DNA of 52,639 nucleotides from Natrinema hispanicum (GCF_900111485.1 NZ_FOIC01000019.1:1-52639), one strand, 5' to 3'. Numbered from the stretch's first letter, positions 42,079 to 50,332 are shown. Notes: a model not told the origin generated them from the letters alone. Program-made: numbers and translations.

Positions 42079-42676
42079 CGACGAACCGATCGGTCGATCG
42101 AGAGTGACGACGTAGCGACCTGTCTACTCGTCGGAACAGTGCGGTCCTGTGACATGCCGAGCGCGCCTGTTTCCGAGCCCTTCTTGACCGCTCCCGTTTC
42201 GGGGTGGCTCAGACGGTCTCCTGTCAGTCAGTGCCGGTACATCCGCGACCGGCCTGCGGGTGCACCGGTACACAGTGACGATACACCGTATCACACCTGT
42301 CTTCGGATGGAGTTGCCACGATGAATAATTGGAGTCAAGAGATGATCGTTGACAGCACACGGCTGTTCTACCGGTGTGTCGCCACTGATGAGGGAGGACG
42401 CAAGTCGGGCTGACATCGGTTCCAATGGCGAGTCGCTGTCGGAGTTGCCTGTGATGACTTGAGCACAGTAACGAGCTGTCAGAAATGATCGTGTCTGGGA
42501 TACACTAGCATATTGAGGGGTTCACCGAATAGACTTACAATGTGACACTCTCTGAGAACGGAATGAATGGAAGTCCGGATCGAGTGGACCGGAAACGACC
42601 GCGGAAACGGCACGGTCGCTACACGACTGCTATGATTGAAACGGCACTGCCAGTCGAGGAGTCGAGTGTGCGTGGG
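42079..42676. other. Spacer between aldehyde dehydrogenase and the epoxidase operon end
   Basis: About 600 bases at the convergent 3' ends of the dehydrogenase and the paaABCD operon. It holds repeat copy D. I see no gene. Confidence 0.5.
42221..42293. repeat. Dispersed ~75-bp repeat, copy D
   Basis: It starts CTGTCAGTCAGTGCCGGT, identical to copy A over 18 bases, and ends CAGTGACGATACACCGTATCAC. Confidence 0.6.
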
Positions 42677-42844
42677 CTACGCGAACTTCTCGAAGGGCTG
42701 CTCGCAGTCGTTGCAGTAGTGCATCGACCGGCACAGCGACGGTCCTTTCGGGTGGTCGCGTTCGGTGTTCGCCGAGCCACAGTAGGGACACTCGGCCTGT
42801 TCGTGCTTCCCGGACGTATCGACGCTGGGGTCAAGGTTGCGCAT
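42677..42844 (-). CDS. PaaD zinc-ribbon domain as a separate small protein
   Basis: A 55-residue protein: an N-terminal MRNLDPSVDTSGKHEQ, then two CxxC pairs, ECPYCGS and HYCNDCEQ, with CRSMHY between. This matches the C-terminal zinc ribbon of bacterial PaaD, which there is fused to the DUF59 domain. It starts 2 bases after the DUF59-domain PaaD stop, so it is the last gene of the epoxidase operon. PaaD is thought to help assemble or mature the epoxidase. The short gene is easily missed by annotation. Confidence 0.8.
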   Translation of the reverse strand: MRNLDPSVDTSGKHEQAECPYCGSANTERDHPKGPSLCRSMHYCNDCEQPFEKFA

Positions 42845-42846
42845 GG

Positions 42847-43299
42847 TTAGACACTGAGTCCGAATTCGCGGAGCGATTCTTTGCCCTGTTCGGTGACCAT
42901 GTCGACGGTCCAGCCGGGCGACCAGACCACGGCAATCTCCGCCGTGTCGACGCCCTCGACGGCACTCACGGACTGTTTGACCTCGTTGATCAGCATGTCG
43001 CGAGCGGGACACCCGGTGTAGGTCAGCGTCATGTCGACCGCGGCGACGCCGTCCTCGACGGAGACGCCGTAGATGAGGCCCAGATCCACGATGGAGATCG
43101 GCATCTCCGGATCCTCCACCTCGTAGAGGGCCTGCCAGACGCGCCGTTCGACGCCTTCGGCTCCCCGTCCGGTGGCTGGCACCTCGCCGTCGACGGATTC
43201 TTTCTCGTCGTACTCGACGTCCTCGTCGTTGTCGTAGCTCGTATAGGCGCAAGCCGTCGCGTCGTCGTCACGCTCCGGGCGCTCGTACTCGCTACTCAT
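42847..43299 (-). CDS. paaD: Phenylacetyl-CoA epoxidase subunit PaaD, DUF59 part
   Basis: A 150-residue protein. The first 50 residues are acidic and low-complexity, unlike bacterial PaaD. Residues about 52-145 are the MIP18/DUF59 domain: VWQALYEVEDPEMPISIVDLGLI, LTYTGCPARDMLINEVKQSV and VVWSPGWTVDMVTEQGK. The C-terminal zinc ribbon expected in bacterial PaaD is absent here and encoded by the next small gene. It overlaps paaC by 8 bases (ATGAGTAG). DUF59 proteins serve in iron-cofactor assembly, which fits the diiron epoxidase. Confidence 0.88.
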   Translation of the reverse strand: MSSEYERPERDDDATACAYTSYDNDEDVEYDEKESVDGEVPATGRGAEGVERRVWQALYEVEDPEMPISIVDLGLIYGVSVEDGVAAVDMTLTYTGCPARDMLINEVKQSVSAVEGVDTAEIAVVWSPGWTVDMVTEQGKESLREFGLSV

Positions 43300-44164
43300 C
43301 GTCGTCCATGATGTGGGTGGCGTAGTCGCGACCGAGTTCGTCGTAGGCTTCCGTCATCTCGTCAAGGAGCGATTCCCAGTGGTCGGTGTGGTCGCCGTCC
43401 CGCCCGAGGTGCTCGGGGAGTTCGTCCGGCGAAATGTGCACGTCGTACTGGTCGGGGAGGTCCAGTCCCGGCACCTCGATGCCGATCGATTCGAGGAAGT
43501 CGCTGACGCGGTCGTGCCACGTGTCGCGGAGTTCCACGAGGTCCTCGCCGCGCAGGCCACGTTCGACGATCGTGGCTTCGACCTCCTCGTCGGTCGGCTC
43601 GAAGAGCGTCAGCGCATAGGGATACAGCCGGTCGACGGCGTCCTGGACGTTCTCGCGTCCCTCGTCGTCGGCTGCCAGCCGCTCGAGCCAGTTCGTTGCG
43701 TACTCGAGGTGGTAATCCTCCTCGCCGAGCACCTTGCCGACGCGGTCACGGATGGGTTCGAACGTCGAGTTCTCGAGCGCGTGCAGTTGGATGTCTTCGG
43801 CCACGTCATACAGGTACGCGCGAACGATGGCGTCGGCCCAGTCACCCTCCGCGAAGGGCTGTTCGACGAGCGTGCTGTGACGGAAGTCGTCGGCGTCGCG
43901 CTCCCAGATCAGATCCGTCTCGTCGTGGCCGAAGTCCTTGAGCACCTCGTACCAGAGGCGGGCGTGGCCCAGTTCGTCCTGTGCGATGTTGGCCATCGAG
44001 ATGTCCGACTCGAGGGTTGGGGCGCGGACCTGCCACTCGGTGTAGCGCTCGGCCAGGACGAGCTCATCGTCGGCGAGTCGGAAGAGCAGGTCCTGCACGG
44101 CTTCCTGCTCGGTCTCGTCGAGGTCATCGGTGGAGGCGAACGTGGCGTCGTCAGCGGCCGCCAT
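43292..44164 (-). CDS. paaC: Phenylacetyl-CoA epoxidase structural subunit PaaC
   Basis: A 290-residue ferritin-like four-helix protein. LVLAERYTEWQVRAPTLESDISMANIAQDELGHARLWYEVL and LGEEDYHLEYATNWLERL mark the family; the second holds an E..H pair. PaaC binds PaaA and supports the substrate pocket. It is somewhat longer than the roughly 250 residues usual in bacteria, mainly through an acidic N terminus and C-terminal tail. Its start overlaps the paaB stop by one base. Confidence 0.92.
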   Translation of the reverse strand: MAAADDATFASTDDLDETEQEAVQDLLFRLADDELVLAERYTEWQVRAPTLESDISMANIAQDELGHARLWYEVLKDFGHDETDLIWERDADDFRHSTLVEQPFAEGDWADAIVRAYLYDVAEDIQLHALENSTFEPIRDRVGKVLGEEDYHLEYATNWLERLAADDEGRENVQDAVDRLYPYALTLFEPTDEEVEATIVERGLRGEDLVELRDTWHDRVSDFLESIGIEVPGLDLPDQYDVHISPDELPEHLGRDGDHTDHWESLLDEMTEAYDELGRDYATHIMDDDE

Positions 44165-44478
44165 TATGCCTCACCACGCTTGCGCTCTGCCTCGGTGAGT
44201 TCTTTCTCGGAGGCTTCGACCTCCTCGGCCGCCGGCTCGACGTTGTACGTCCGGGCGAAACGGTAGGACTTGTTGGTCGTCCCGCCGAACTTCGCGTCCT
44301 CGGTGTCGACCTCGCCGATTTCCTCTTGGGGAACGACCCAGAGGCTGTTGGTCGGCTTGCGTCGGCCGTGCTGGACCTCCGCGAACAGCAATGCCATCTC
44401 ACGGTCTGGTGCGTGAACGTTGCCACAGTGGGTGTGATAGTCACCCGCCTGGTTCTGCCGGAACACTTCCCAAATCAT
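44164..44478 (-). CDS. paaB: Phenylacetyl-CoA epoxidase subunit PaaB
   Basis: A 104-residue protein: WEVFRQNQAGDYHTHCGNVHAPDREMALLFAEVQHGRRKPTNSLWVV is the unmistakable PaaB pattern. PaaB bridges PaaAC heterodimers in the bacterial complex. A charged C-terminal extension (EVEASEKELTEAERKRGEA) is added relative to bacterial versions. It starts 2 bases after paaA and overlaps paaC by one base. Confidence 0.93.
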   Translation of the reverse strand: MIWEVFRQNQAGDYHTHCGNVHAPDREMALLFAEVQHGRRKPTNSLWVVPQEEIGEVDTEDAKFGGTTNKSYRFARTYNVEPAAEEVEASEKELTEAERKRGEA

Positions 44479-44480
44479 TG

Positions 44481-45425
44481 TTAGTCAGCCGCCTGTGGTG
44501 ATTGACCGCCAGCTGCGATTGCTTCCTGTTCGTCGAGGGCGTTGCGGACCCATTCGACTGCGTCCTGTGCGTGCTTGCGGCCTTCGATCTGGCCGACGCC
44601 GGGCTCGTAGTCGTTTTTCGCGATGGTGAAGAACTCGTCCCAGTCGAGGTCGTCCTCGACGACGTCGTACGTGCCGTCGTCGTTCTCGCGGATCCGTGGC
44701 TCGTCCGGAATCTCCAGGCCGTACTTCTTGGCCTTGGGGAGGTACGTGTTGAGGAACGCGTTCCGAAGTTCGTCGTTGGTCATGACCTTCAGGCCGACAT
44801 CCGCGGCGAAGTCGTGGTGGGACGACTGGTCGTCGGTCGGACCGAAGAACTGCAGGATGCGTGGCCACCATTTATCGAAGGCCTCCTGGGTCATCTCCTG
44901 TTCTTTCTTCGAGCCGTTCATCAATTCGCCAAGGATGCTCTCGCCGTGTTTGACGTGGAAGCCTTCCTCGAAACAGATCTTGTCCATCGCGTGGGCGTAT
45001 GGTTCCCAGCTGGACTTCTTGAGCGTCGCCTGCCGGCGCATCGCTGCGCCGTCGACGAAGAACGCGATCATCGGCGTCTCGACCCACGATTCGAGCGGGT
45101 AGTGGAAGCAGTTGAGGAACTTGCCCTTACCCTCGGCCAGATCGTCGAGCATCTCGTCCCGGGTCTTGACACCGAGCGACTCGGCGGCCCGGTAGAGCAA
45201 CTGCCCGTGACCGATCTCGTCTTGCACCTTGGCGCTGAAGGCCATCTTCCGCTCTAGGCTCGGTGCCTTGCGGATGAACGGGCGCTCCAAGTACGCACCC
45301 ATGATCTCACTGTTCGCATGGAATTCGAGCATTCGCGTCGCCGCCTTCCGGTACTCCTCCGGCAGGTCGTCCTTGGGGCTGAACTCCCGTGGACTCGCAC
45401 GTGCCTTGGTTTCTTCAACGTTCAT
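44481..45425 (-). CDS. paaA: Phenylacetyl-CoA 1,2-epoxidase catalytic subunit PaaA
   Basis: A 314-residue ferritin-like diiron oxygenase subunit, close to the 309 residues of E. coli PaaA. It contains the E-x2-H metal motifs in KVQDEIGHGQLLYRAAESLG and FEEGFHVKHGESILGE. It inserts one oxygen into the ring of phenylacetyl-CoA to give the 1,2-epoxide. It is the first gene of a tight operon paaA-paaB-paaC-paaD-zinc ribbon. The promoter lies in the short gap shared with the divergent Bat-type regulator. No PaaE-type ferredoxin reductase gene is found in the window, so electrons must come from elsewhere. Confidence 0.95.
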   Translation of the reverse strand: MNVEETKARASPREFSPKDDLPEEYRKAATRMLEFHANSEIMGAYLERPFIRKAPSLERKMAFSAKVQDEIGHGQLLYRAAESLGVKTRDEMLDDLAEGKGKFLNCFHYPLESWVETPMIAFFVDGAAMRRQATLKKSSWEPYAHAMDKICFEEGFHVKHGESILGELMNGSKKEQEMTQEAFDKWWPRILQFFGPTDDQSSHHDFAADVGLKVMTNDELRNAFLNTYLPKAKKYGLEIPDEPRIRENDDGTYDVVEDDLDWDEFFTIAKNDYEPGVGQIEGRKHAQDAVEWVRNALDEQEAIAAGGQSPQAAD

Positions 45426-45455
45426 TGTTCATCATGTACTACGGCCGGTTCGCGC

Positions 45456-45462
45456 TTACTAA
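45456..45462 (-). promoter_or_regulatory. TATA box of the paaABCD operon
   Basis: The minus strand reads TTAGTAA, centred about 34 bases before the paaA ATG, predicting a leader of about 8 bases. Confidence 0.5.
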
Positions 45463-45483
45463 TTGTGCAGTCTATATACGGGG

Positions 45484-45491
45484 TTTATATG
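45484..45491 (+). promoter_or_regulatory. TATA box of the Bat-type regulator
   Basis: TTTATATG is centred about 27 bases before the ATG at 45515. It lies only about 25 bases from the paaA box on the other strand, so one bound protein could affect both promoters. Confidence 0.55.
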
Positions 45492-45514
45492 CTTAGGGTC
45501 CTGAAATGATACGT

Positions 45515-46183
45515 ATGATAGACGAATGTCTGATGACGGAATTCCGGATCAAAGGTGATGACTGCCCGCTCGCGGATGCGACGAGGCACCTCGAGGAAAC
45601 CGTCGATGCCGCCCCGCCACTATTGCGCGATGACGGAAACGTGTTGCTCCGGTTCAGTTCCTCGTGTGGGGAGGAACTAACGGCGGAACTCGACAACGAC
45701 GACCGCGTTCGCTATCTCTATCAGGCGAAGACGGACGGACGGTATAATTACCGCTGTCTGTCACTTCATCGCTGTGTTGTCCACGAACTCATCAGTACCG
45801 GCTTCATGATCGAGTCACTGACCTATCAGAACGGGAATGCGATTCTGATGGGGGCAGTCGTCGGGAACGATATCCTCAAAGACGTGTTGGAAACGGCAGG
45901 ACAGACCGTTGGGATACAACTCCAGCGGGTGTACTCGATGCGGCCCGAGAATGACGACGCAGTCGACAAGCAGTGGGATATCACCCCCGCGCAGGAAGAG
46001 AGCCTCCGGTATGCACTGCAGATGGGATACTTTCAGGTCCCCCGACAAACGACTGCGGGCGAAGTCGCGGATGCACTCGGGATCAGCAAGACGGCTTTCC
46101 TCGAACGGCTTCGTCGGGCACAGGAGGCTCTGTTTTCGGAACTGTTCTCCGACGTTGACCAGCAGGCTGGCAACGACACTTAA
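45515..46183 (+). CDS. Bat/HTH_10-type transcriptional regulator next to paaA
   Basis: A 222-residue haloarchaeal regulator of the bacterio-opsin-activator class. The N-terminal two thirds form a ligand- or protein-sensing region (TEFRIKGDDCPLADAT, CVVHELISTGFMIESL). The C-terminal HTH_10 domain is LTPAQEESLRYALQMGYFQVPRQTT-like, followed by GEVADALGISKTAFLERLRRAQEAL. It is divergent from paaA with a gap of about 90 bases, so it is the prime candidate to control the epoxidase operon. ATG 45515 is preferred over 45506 by TATA spacing. Confidence 0.85.
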   Translation: MIDECLMTEFRIKGDDCPLADATRHLEETVDAAPPLLRDDGNVLLRFSSSCGEELTAELDNDDRVRYLYQAKTDGRYNYRCLSLHRCVVHELISTGFMIESLTYQNGNAILMGAVVGNDILKDVLETAGQTVGIQLQRVYSMRPENDDAVDKQWDITPAQEESLRYALQMGYFQVPRQTTAGEVADALGISKTAFLERLRRAQEALFSELFSDVDQQAGNDT

Positions 46184-46191
46184 TTATTATT
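46181..46191 (+). promoter_or_regulatory. TATA box of the PaaG-like gene, overlapping the regulator stop
   Basis: TAATTATTATT includes the stop codon of the regulator and is centred about 27 bases before the ATG at 46213, so the crotonase probably has its own leaderless transcript. Confidence 0.55.
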
Positions 46192-46212
46192 GGGTCCGAG
46201 AATTACTGGCAT

Positions 46213-46971
46213 ATGCGAATCGACGACGGATCCATCCGACAGATCACTTTCGACCGGCCTGATGTATACAACGCTATGACCGCAGCGGTCGCCCACGACC
46301 TCGCGGACGCGCTGATTGATCTCGACTCAAGCGACCACGACGCCGTCGTCATCACTGGCGATGGCGACGCCTTCAGCGCCGGGGGTGACATCGAGGCGAT
46401 GGCTGAGCGAGACGAATCAGCACCGGAGGCGTACGAACGCGTTCGCACGACGCTTGGACGCGTCGCCGAAGCAGTACTGACAGCACCCGTCCCGGTAGTC
46501 GCGAAGGTCAACGGCGATGCCGTCGGCGCTGGCATGGCACTCACTGCGGTTGCGGATTTCGCTTATGCCGCCGAGTCCGCTCGTTTCGGAGCCTCCTTCA
46601 TCAACGTCGGGTTGGTTCCCGACCTCGGCGGCACCGCGATTCTCCCGCGACTCATCGGGCTCCGAAAGACGAAGGAACTCGCGTTCACTGGGAAACTCCT
46701 CTCGGCCACGGAGGCGGCCGATCTCGACATCGTCAACGAAGCGGTCCCGGACGATCAGCTCGACGACCGGGTCGACAACCTCCTCGAGACGCTCGCTGAG
46801 CAACCGACGGAATCCATCTGTCTAGCCAAACGTGCGATTCACGGTAATCTGGGCGCGTCGCTGCAAGAAGGACTCGAGCGTGAGGCTCACTTCCAGACGC
46901 TCGCCTACGACACGGACGCCCATGCCGAGGGCGTCGATGCTTTTCTCAATGATCGGACTCCGGAGTTCTAG
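46213..46971 (+). CDS. paaG: Crotonase, candidate ring-epoxide isomerase PaaG
   Basis: A 252-residue crotonase. The oxyanion hole is at FSAGGDIEAM and GDAVGAGMALTAVADFAYA. Neither catalytic Glu of true hydratases is present. Instead Asp137 stands in FINVGLVPDLGG, the position of the catalytic Asp in E. coli PaaG (IPDTGG). PaaG converts ring-1,2-epoxyphenylacetyl-CoA to the oxepin. Its position beside the paaABCD operon and regulator agrees. A 2,3-dehydroadipyl-CoA isomerase role, known for the family, is also possible. Confidence 0.82.
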   Translation: MRIDDGSIRQITFDRPDVYNAMTAAVAHDLADALIDLDSSDHDAVVITGDGDAFSAGGDIEAMAERDESAPEAYERVRTTLGRVAEAVLTAPVPVVAKVNGDAVGAGMALTAVADFAYAAESARFGASFINVGLVPDLGGTAILPRLIGLRKTKELAFTGKLLSATEAADLDIVNEAVPDDQLDDRVDNLLETLAEQPTESICLAKRAIHGNLGASLQEGLEREAHFQTLAYDTDAHAEGVDAFLNDRTPEF

Positions 46972-47345
46972 TGGAAGCTGACGCCGACGTCGTGAACGTG
47001 GTTGTAGAATTCGATCATGACTAACACCCCGTCTGGTGTCCAGACGCGACGATTTCAATGACATTCCCGGCCCGTCCGCTCACGACTTCAAGCGTACGAT
47101 GGTGTTGCGCGCTCCACACTCTTGGGGGTTGACACGCACTCGCTCGAACTTATTTCTACGCATGTTGATGGACTCGCCGAGGCTAACTGATGGCTACTCG
47201 CCTGTGCTGTTCCATGGCGGTGACCATGAGAGCATCATTCTCGCTGAATTCGGCCATGGGACAGGTCAGTACGGCAAAGAATAGACTATCGTTCCAGACG
47301 CAGACAATCCATAAGGTTTTGATTATTGAGCGAAACAGCCCAACT
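46972..47345. other. Spacer with a short stem-loop after paaG
   Basis: About 370 bases. CGTCTGG-tgt-CCAGACG (47030-47046) is a perfect 7-bp stem with a 3-base loop, 59 bases past paaG. A TATA-like GTTTTGATTA near 47316-47325 precedes the amidohydrolase start. The frame of the amidohydrolase is open back to 47190, but that part is not conserved. Confidence 0.5.
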
Positions 47346-48224
47346 ATGGAGATTGACTTGCCTGGCATCGACAGCCAGCGGCTCATTGACACGCACGCCC
47401 ACCAGCCCACGAGCGAGTTCCTGCACGATGCAGGCGGTGAGATGATGGAAGACGCCGCAAACAAGTTTGGAACTGACTTGGAGACGTGGGATTACGAGGC
47501 GATGCTCGAGGAGTACGAAGAGATGGGCATCGGTCGATCCATTCTACTGGGATGGGACGCCGAGACCAACACCGGGAGTCCACCGGTTCCGAACGACTAC
47601 GTAGCTGAGATTCGCGACGAGTATCCCGATTTCTTCGTTGGGTTCGGGAGCGTTGATCCACTGAAAGATGACTGTGTTCAGGAGGCAATTCGGTGTGTAG
47701 AGGATCTTGACCTCGATGGATTCAAGTTCCAACAGATCGCACAAGGGTTCGATCCCTCCGCAGATCGTCACGCGCATCTTTGGAATACTATTGAAGATCT
47801 TGGTGTGCCAGTAATCTTCCACGGTGGTAACTCGACGCTCGGGGCCGGTAGTCCCGGCGGTCGTGGTTTGCGGATTGAGTACGGTGATCCGATGCTCGTT
47901 GACAGGGTGGCCGCCGAACATCCCGACCTCCAGATTCTGCTTGCACATCCTGCCTTCCCTTGGGAGAAAGAACAACTTGCCGTCTGTCAGCAGAAGGGCA
48001 ACGTCTACATGGATCTCTCCGGATGGATCCCGAAATATATCGATGATCAGGTCCTCCACTATGCAGGGTCCGTTCTACAGGACAAGGTGATGTTCGGAAC
48101 GGACTATCCGATGATCCATCCTGAAGACTGGCTCAAATCCTTTGAAAAACATACCGATTTCGATGAGTCGGTCCAGCAAAAGATTCTCTACGAGAACGCT
48201 GAAGAGTTCCTTGGGCTCTCATAG
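47346..48224 (+). CDS. Amidohydrolase-family metal hydrolase/decarboxylase (ACMSD-like)
   Basis: A 292-residue TIM-barrel protein of the amidohydrolase-2 group. The metal His pair is in IDTHAHQPT, a further His in VIFHGGNSTLG and ILLAHPAFPW, and the Asp in MFGTDYPMIHPEDW. The group includes 2-amino-3-carboxymuconate-semialdehyde decarboxylase and resorcylate decarboxylases, so aromatic decarboxylation or ring-product hydrolysis fits the neighbourhood, without proof. ATG 47346 gives the usual start just before the HxH motif and suits a leaderless promoter. Confidence 0.82.
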   Translation: MEIDLPGIDSQRLIDTHAHQPTSEFLHDAGGEMMEDAANKFGTDLETWDYEAMLEEYEEMGIGRSILLGWDAETNTGSPPVPNDYVAEIRDEYPDFFVGFGSVDPLKDDCVQEAIRCVEDLDLDGFKFQQIAQGFDPSADRHAHLWNTIEDLGVPVIFHGGNSTLGAGSPGGRGLRIEYGDPMLVDRVAAEHPDLQILLAHPAFPWEKEQLAVCQQKGNVYMDLSGWIPKYIDDQVLHYAGSVLQDKVMFGTDYPMIHPEDWLKSFEKHTDFDESVQQKILYENAEEFLGLS

Positions 48225-49157
48225 TCCGCCTTATCTATATTTATAATTATTTAAATATATTAATTTATAGGTGGCTAAAATAATAAAGGATAAGGTCATG
48301 CTTTCTCGGTTGATAGATTGTCATCTCTAGAAGAATTGTCACAGCACCCCTTTTCACCGTGTGATCGTATTTTCGTTCGTAGTTGCGGATAGAAACGATA
48401 ATACACCGATACAACTTCAAGAAAGTCTTCGTTCGCACATGGACGCAGCTTAAATAACGTCACGCCCAAGTTTATAGTCTCTGACCGCTTCGTTGACTCG
48501 TTTAATTCCTATTCGCTTATACGTCTCAACTATAGTAACCACTGAAAGCCAATCAACACCTGATCACACGACATTAAGTTTAATTGAATCTGGTATTCTG
48601 TATTTGGCTGTAGTGACCGTCGAATAGCCTTCAAAATAATATAATTGGGCAACCAATGCCGCTTCACCAGATCTTAATAATTATTTAATATAAACTGGTA
48701 AATTGCCCTGGAAATCCGGCGTAGTAGGTTTGGGCAGGCATCATTGCTCAATTCCAGGGCGATATCTCACCACCAACTTAGGGACTTGTAAGCCGGTCCA
48801 TCACCGGCTTTCTGACGATCACACTGATTATATCTGCCTTCGATATTACCTCTGTACGGAGCATTGCTGTGCAAATATCACCCTTCGTCTTCAGGTGAAT
48901 TGATTACTTAGTCTATATATACTTTCTAGTTAATTCAACCAAAATAACTTAAAAACCCACTCCGTGAGAGTCTTTCGATGACAAGCTCCATATCTGTTAT
49001 ACGGTAATATTCAGATGAATCAAACCCGAACTATTCCATTACGAACTATTTCAGCAACGTCGAATGGCAACTAATGCTCATATCAGATACAATCCAAGGC
49101 TACAAATTTATCGATCGGCCTCTATTTGTTGCAGCGGTCAGCTCTCATGTACGGGAT
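48225..49157. other. AT-rich gene-poor stretch at the right border of the catabolic region
   Basis: About 930 bases, visibly poorer in G and C than the genes around it, with a run of almost pure A/T at about 48234-48268. It contains a partial foldback repeat (48531-48572). A possible small frame at 48703-48903 (66 residues, Cys/His-rich, basic) is too weak to call. It probably marks past insertion and deletion. Confidence 0.5.
48531..48572. repeat. Single end of the foldback element found at 25287
   Basis: It begins TATAGTAACCACTGAAAGCC. Over the first 38 bases roughly 31 agree with the left end of the element at 25287-25370. No matching right end is evident, so this is a decayed or truncated copy. 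Confidence 0.55.
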
Positions 49158-50273
49158 TCAATCCTCAGTAGCTGACATACCATCCAGAAGCTCGTGATTA
49201 GATATACTAGCTTCCGGCTTTAGGAACTGTGCCCGATCAAATTGAGCGAGCTCGTCTCCCTCGGCGACTCGTGTCGGCCAGTCTGGGTTCGCGAGAGCAC
49301 TCGTCCCAAGTGTCAAGAGATCTGCCCCGTGATTAAGAGCTTTGCGTGCTGCTTCAGGTGTACCCAGACTACCATTGGCGATAACGACTGTGTGATCTGT
49401 GCTGTATTCGACAGAGGCTTCTGCAAGCGTTGGTCCATCGGCACCAAACGTTGATGCAGTGGCGTCGCGTTCAGTTGTGTGGATGTAGTCTGCACCAGCA
49501 GCCGAGAGTTCCTTGAAAAAAACGGCTGCTGCATCTTCTCCTTCGGGCCACTCATAATCGTAGTCGGTTACCATTGTCTGTGAGATACGGACACCAACAA
49601 CGAAGTCCTCGGGAACTGCCTCTGCGACCGCGGAGACGACTTCGGCAGGATACCGAACGCGATTCGCTGGCTTACCACCATACTCGTCGTCGCGTTGATT
49701 CAGCGACTTCGAAAGGAACTCATTGAGGAAGTAGCCGTTTGCAGCGTGCAATTCCACGCCGTCGAAGCCAGCGTTGTGGGCGTTTTTTGCTGCTGTAACA
49801 AAGCCCTCGCGCGCAGTCGCAAGGTCATCCTGAGTGGCTTTCTTTGGAACAGGATACGTTCCACTTCCACCGTAGGCTTCGGCCTTCTCGCCGTCCGGTT
49901 GGACGGCTGATGGGGCAATTGTCTCTTGGTTATTGCTGCGTGGGATTCCTTGGTTTTGAGCACCGCTGTGCATCAATTGCGCGAAAATAGCTGTGTCACT
50001 ATCGTGAACGGCATCGACAACCTGCGTCCACGCGTCGGCGTGCTGGGCAGTGACTAGGCCCGGCTGATTGAGATAGCCCTTACTGTATTCGTCATCAGTG
50101 TAGACTCCTTCAGTAATGACAAATGAAAAACCGCCATTGGCGAACTTCGCGTAGTACTGCGCCATCTCTTCAGTTGCCCGTCCATCGGCCGTCGCGCTCA
50201 CTCGCGTCATCGGTGCTAGACCAACTCGATTGTCCAGTGTTAGTTCACCTAGCGAGGTCGAATCAAACAACAT
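49158..50273 (-). CDS. Old-yellow-enzyme-type NADH:flavin oxidoreductase
   Basis: A 371-residue FMN TIM barrel without the FeS/FAD extension of the enzyme at 21383. It starts LFDSTSLGELTLDNRVGLAPMTR. AQLMHSGAQN, GFDGVELHAANGYFLNEFLS (with the His/Asn substrate pair shifted to HAAN) and GTSALANPDWPTRVAEG are family marks. It reduces activated C=C bonds of an unknown substrate. ATG 50273 is closest to the family start; ATG 50303 is also possible. It is divergent from the Bat-type regulator at 50364. Confidence 0.85.
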   Translation of the reverse strand: MLFDSTSLGELTLDNRVGLAPMTRVSATADGRATEEMAQYYAKFANGGFSFVITEGVYTDDEYSKGYLNQPGLVTAQHADAWTQVVDAVHDSDTAIFAQLMHSGAQNQGIPRSNNQETIAPSAVQPDGEKAEAYGGSGTYPVPKKATQDDLATAREGFVTAAKNAHNAGFDGVELHAANGYFLNEFLSKSLNQRDDEYGGKPANRVRYPAEVVSAVAEAVPEDFVVGVRISQTMVTDYDYEWPEGEDAAAVFFKELSAAGADYIHTTERDATASTFGADGPTLAEASVEYSTDHTVVIANGSLGTPEAARKALNHGADLLTLGTSALANPDWPTRVAEGDELAQFDRAQFLKPEASISNHELLDGMSATED

Positions 50274-50332
50274 TCTACCCTCGTCTATGGGTCGGACATG
50301 CATAGTCACTCGGTTGGAATATACCAATCAAG

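Noticed and set aside
48703..48903. Possible 66-residue Cys/His-containing peptide
   Set aside because: There is no promoter, no clear metal-binding spacing and no context; it is kept only as a remark.
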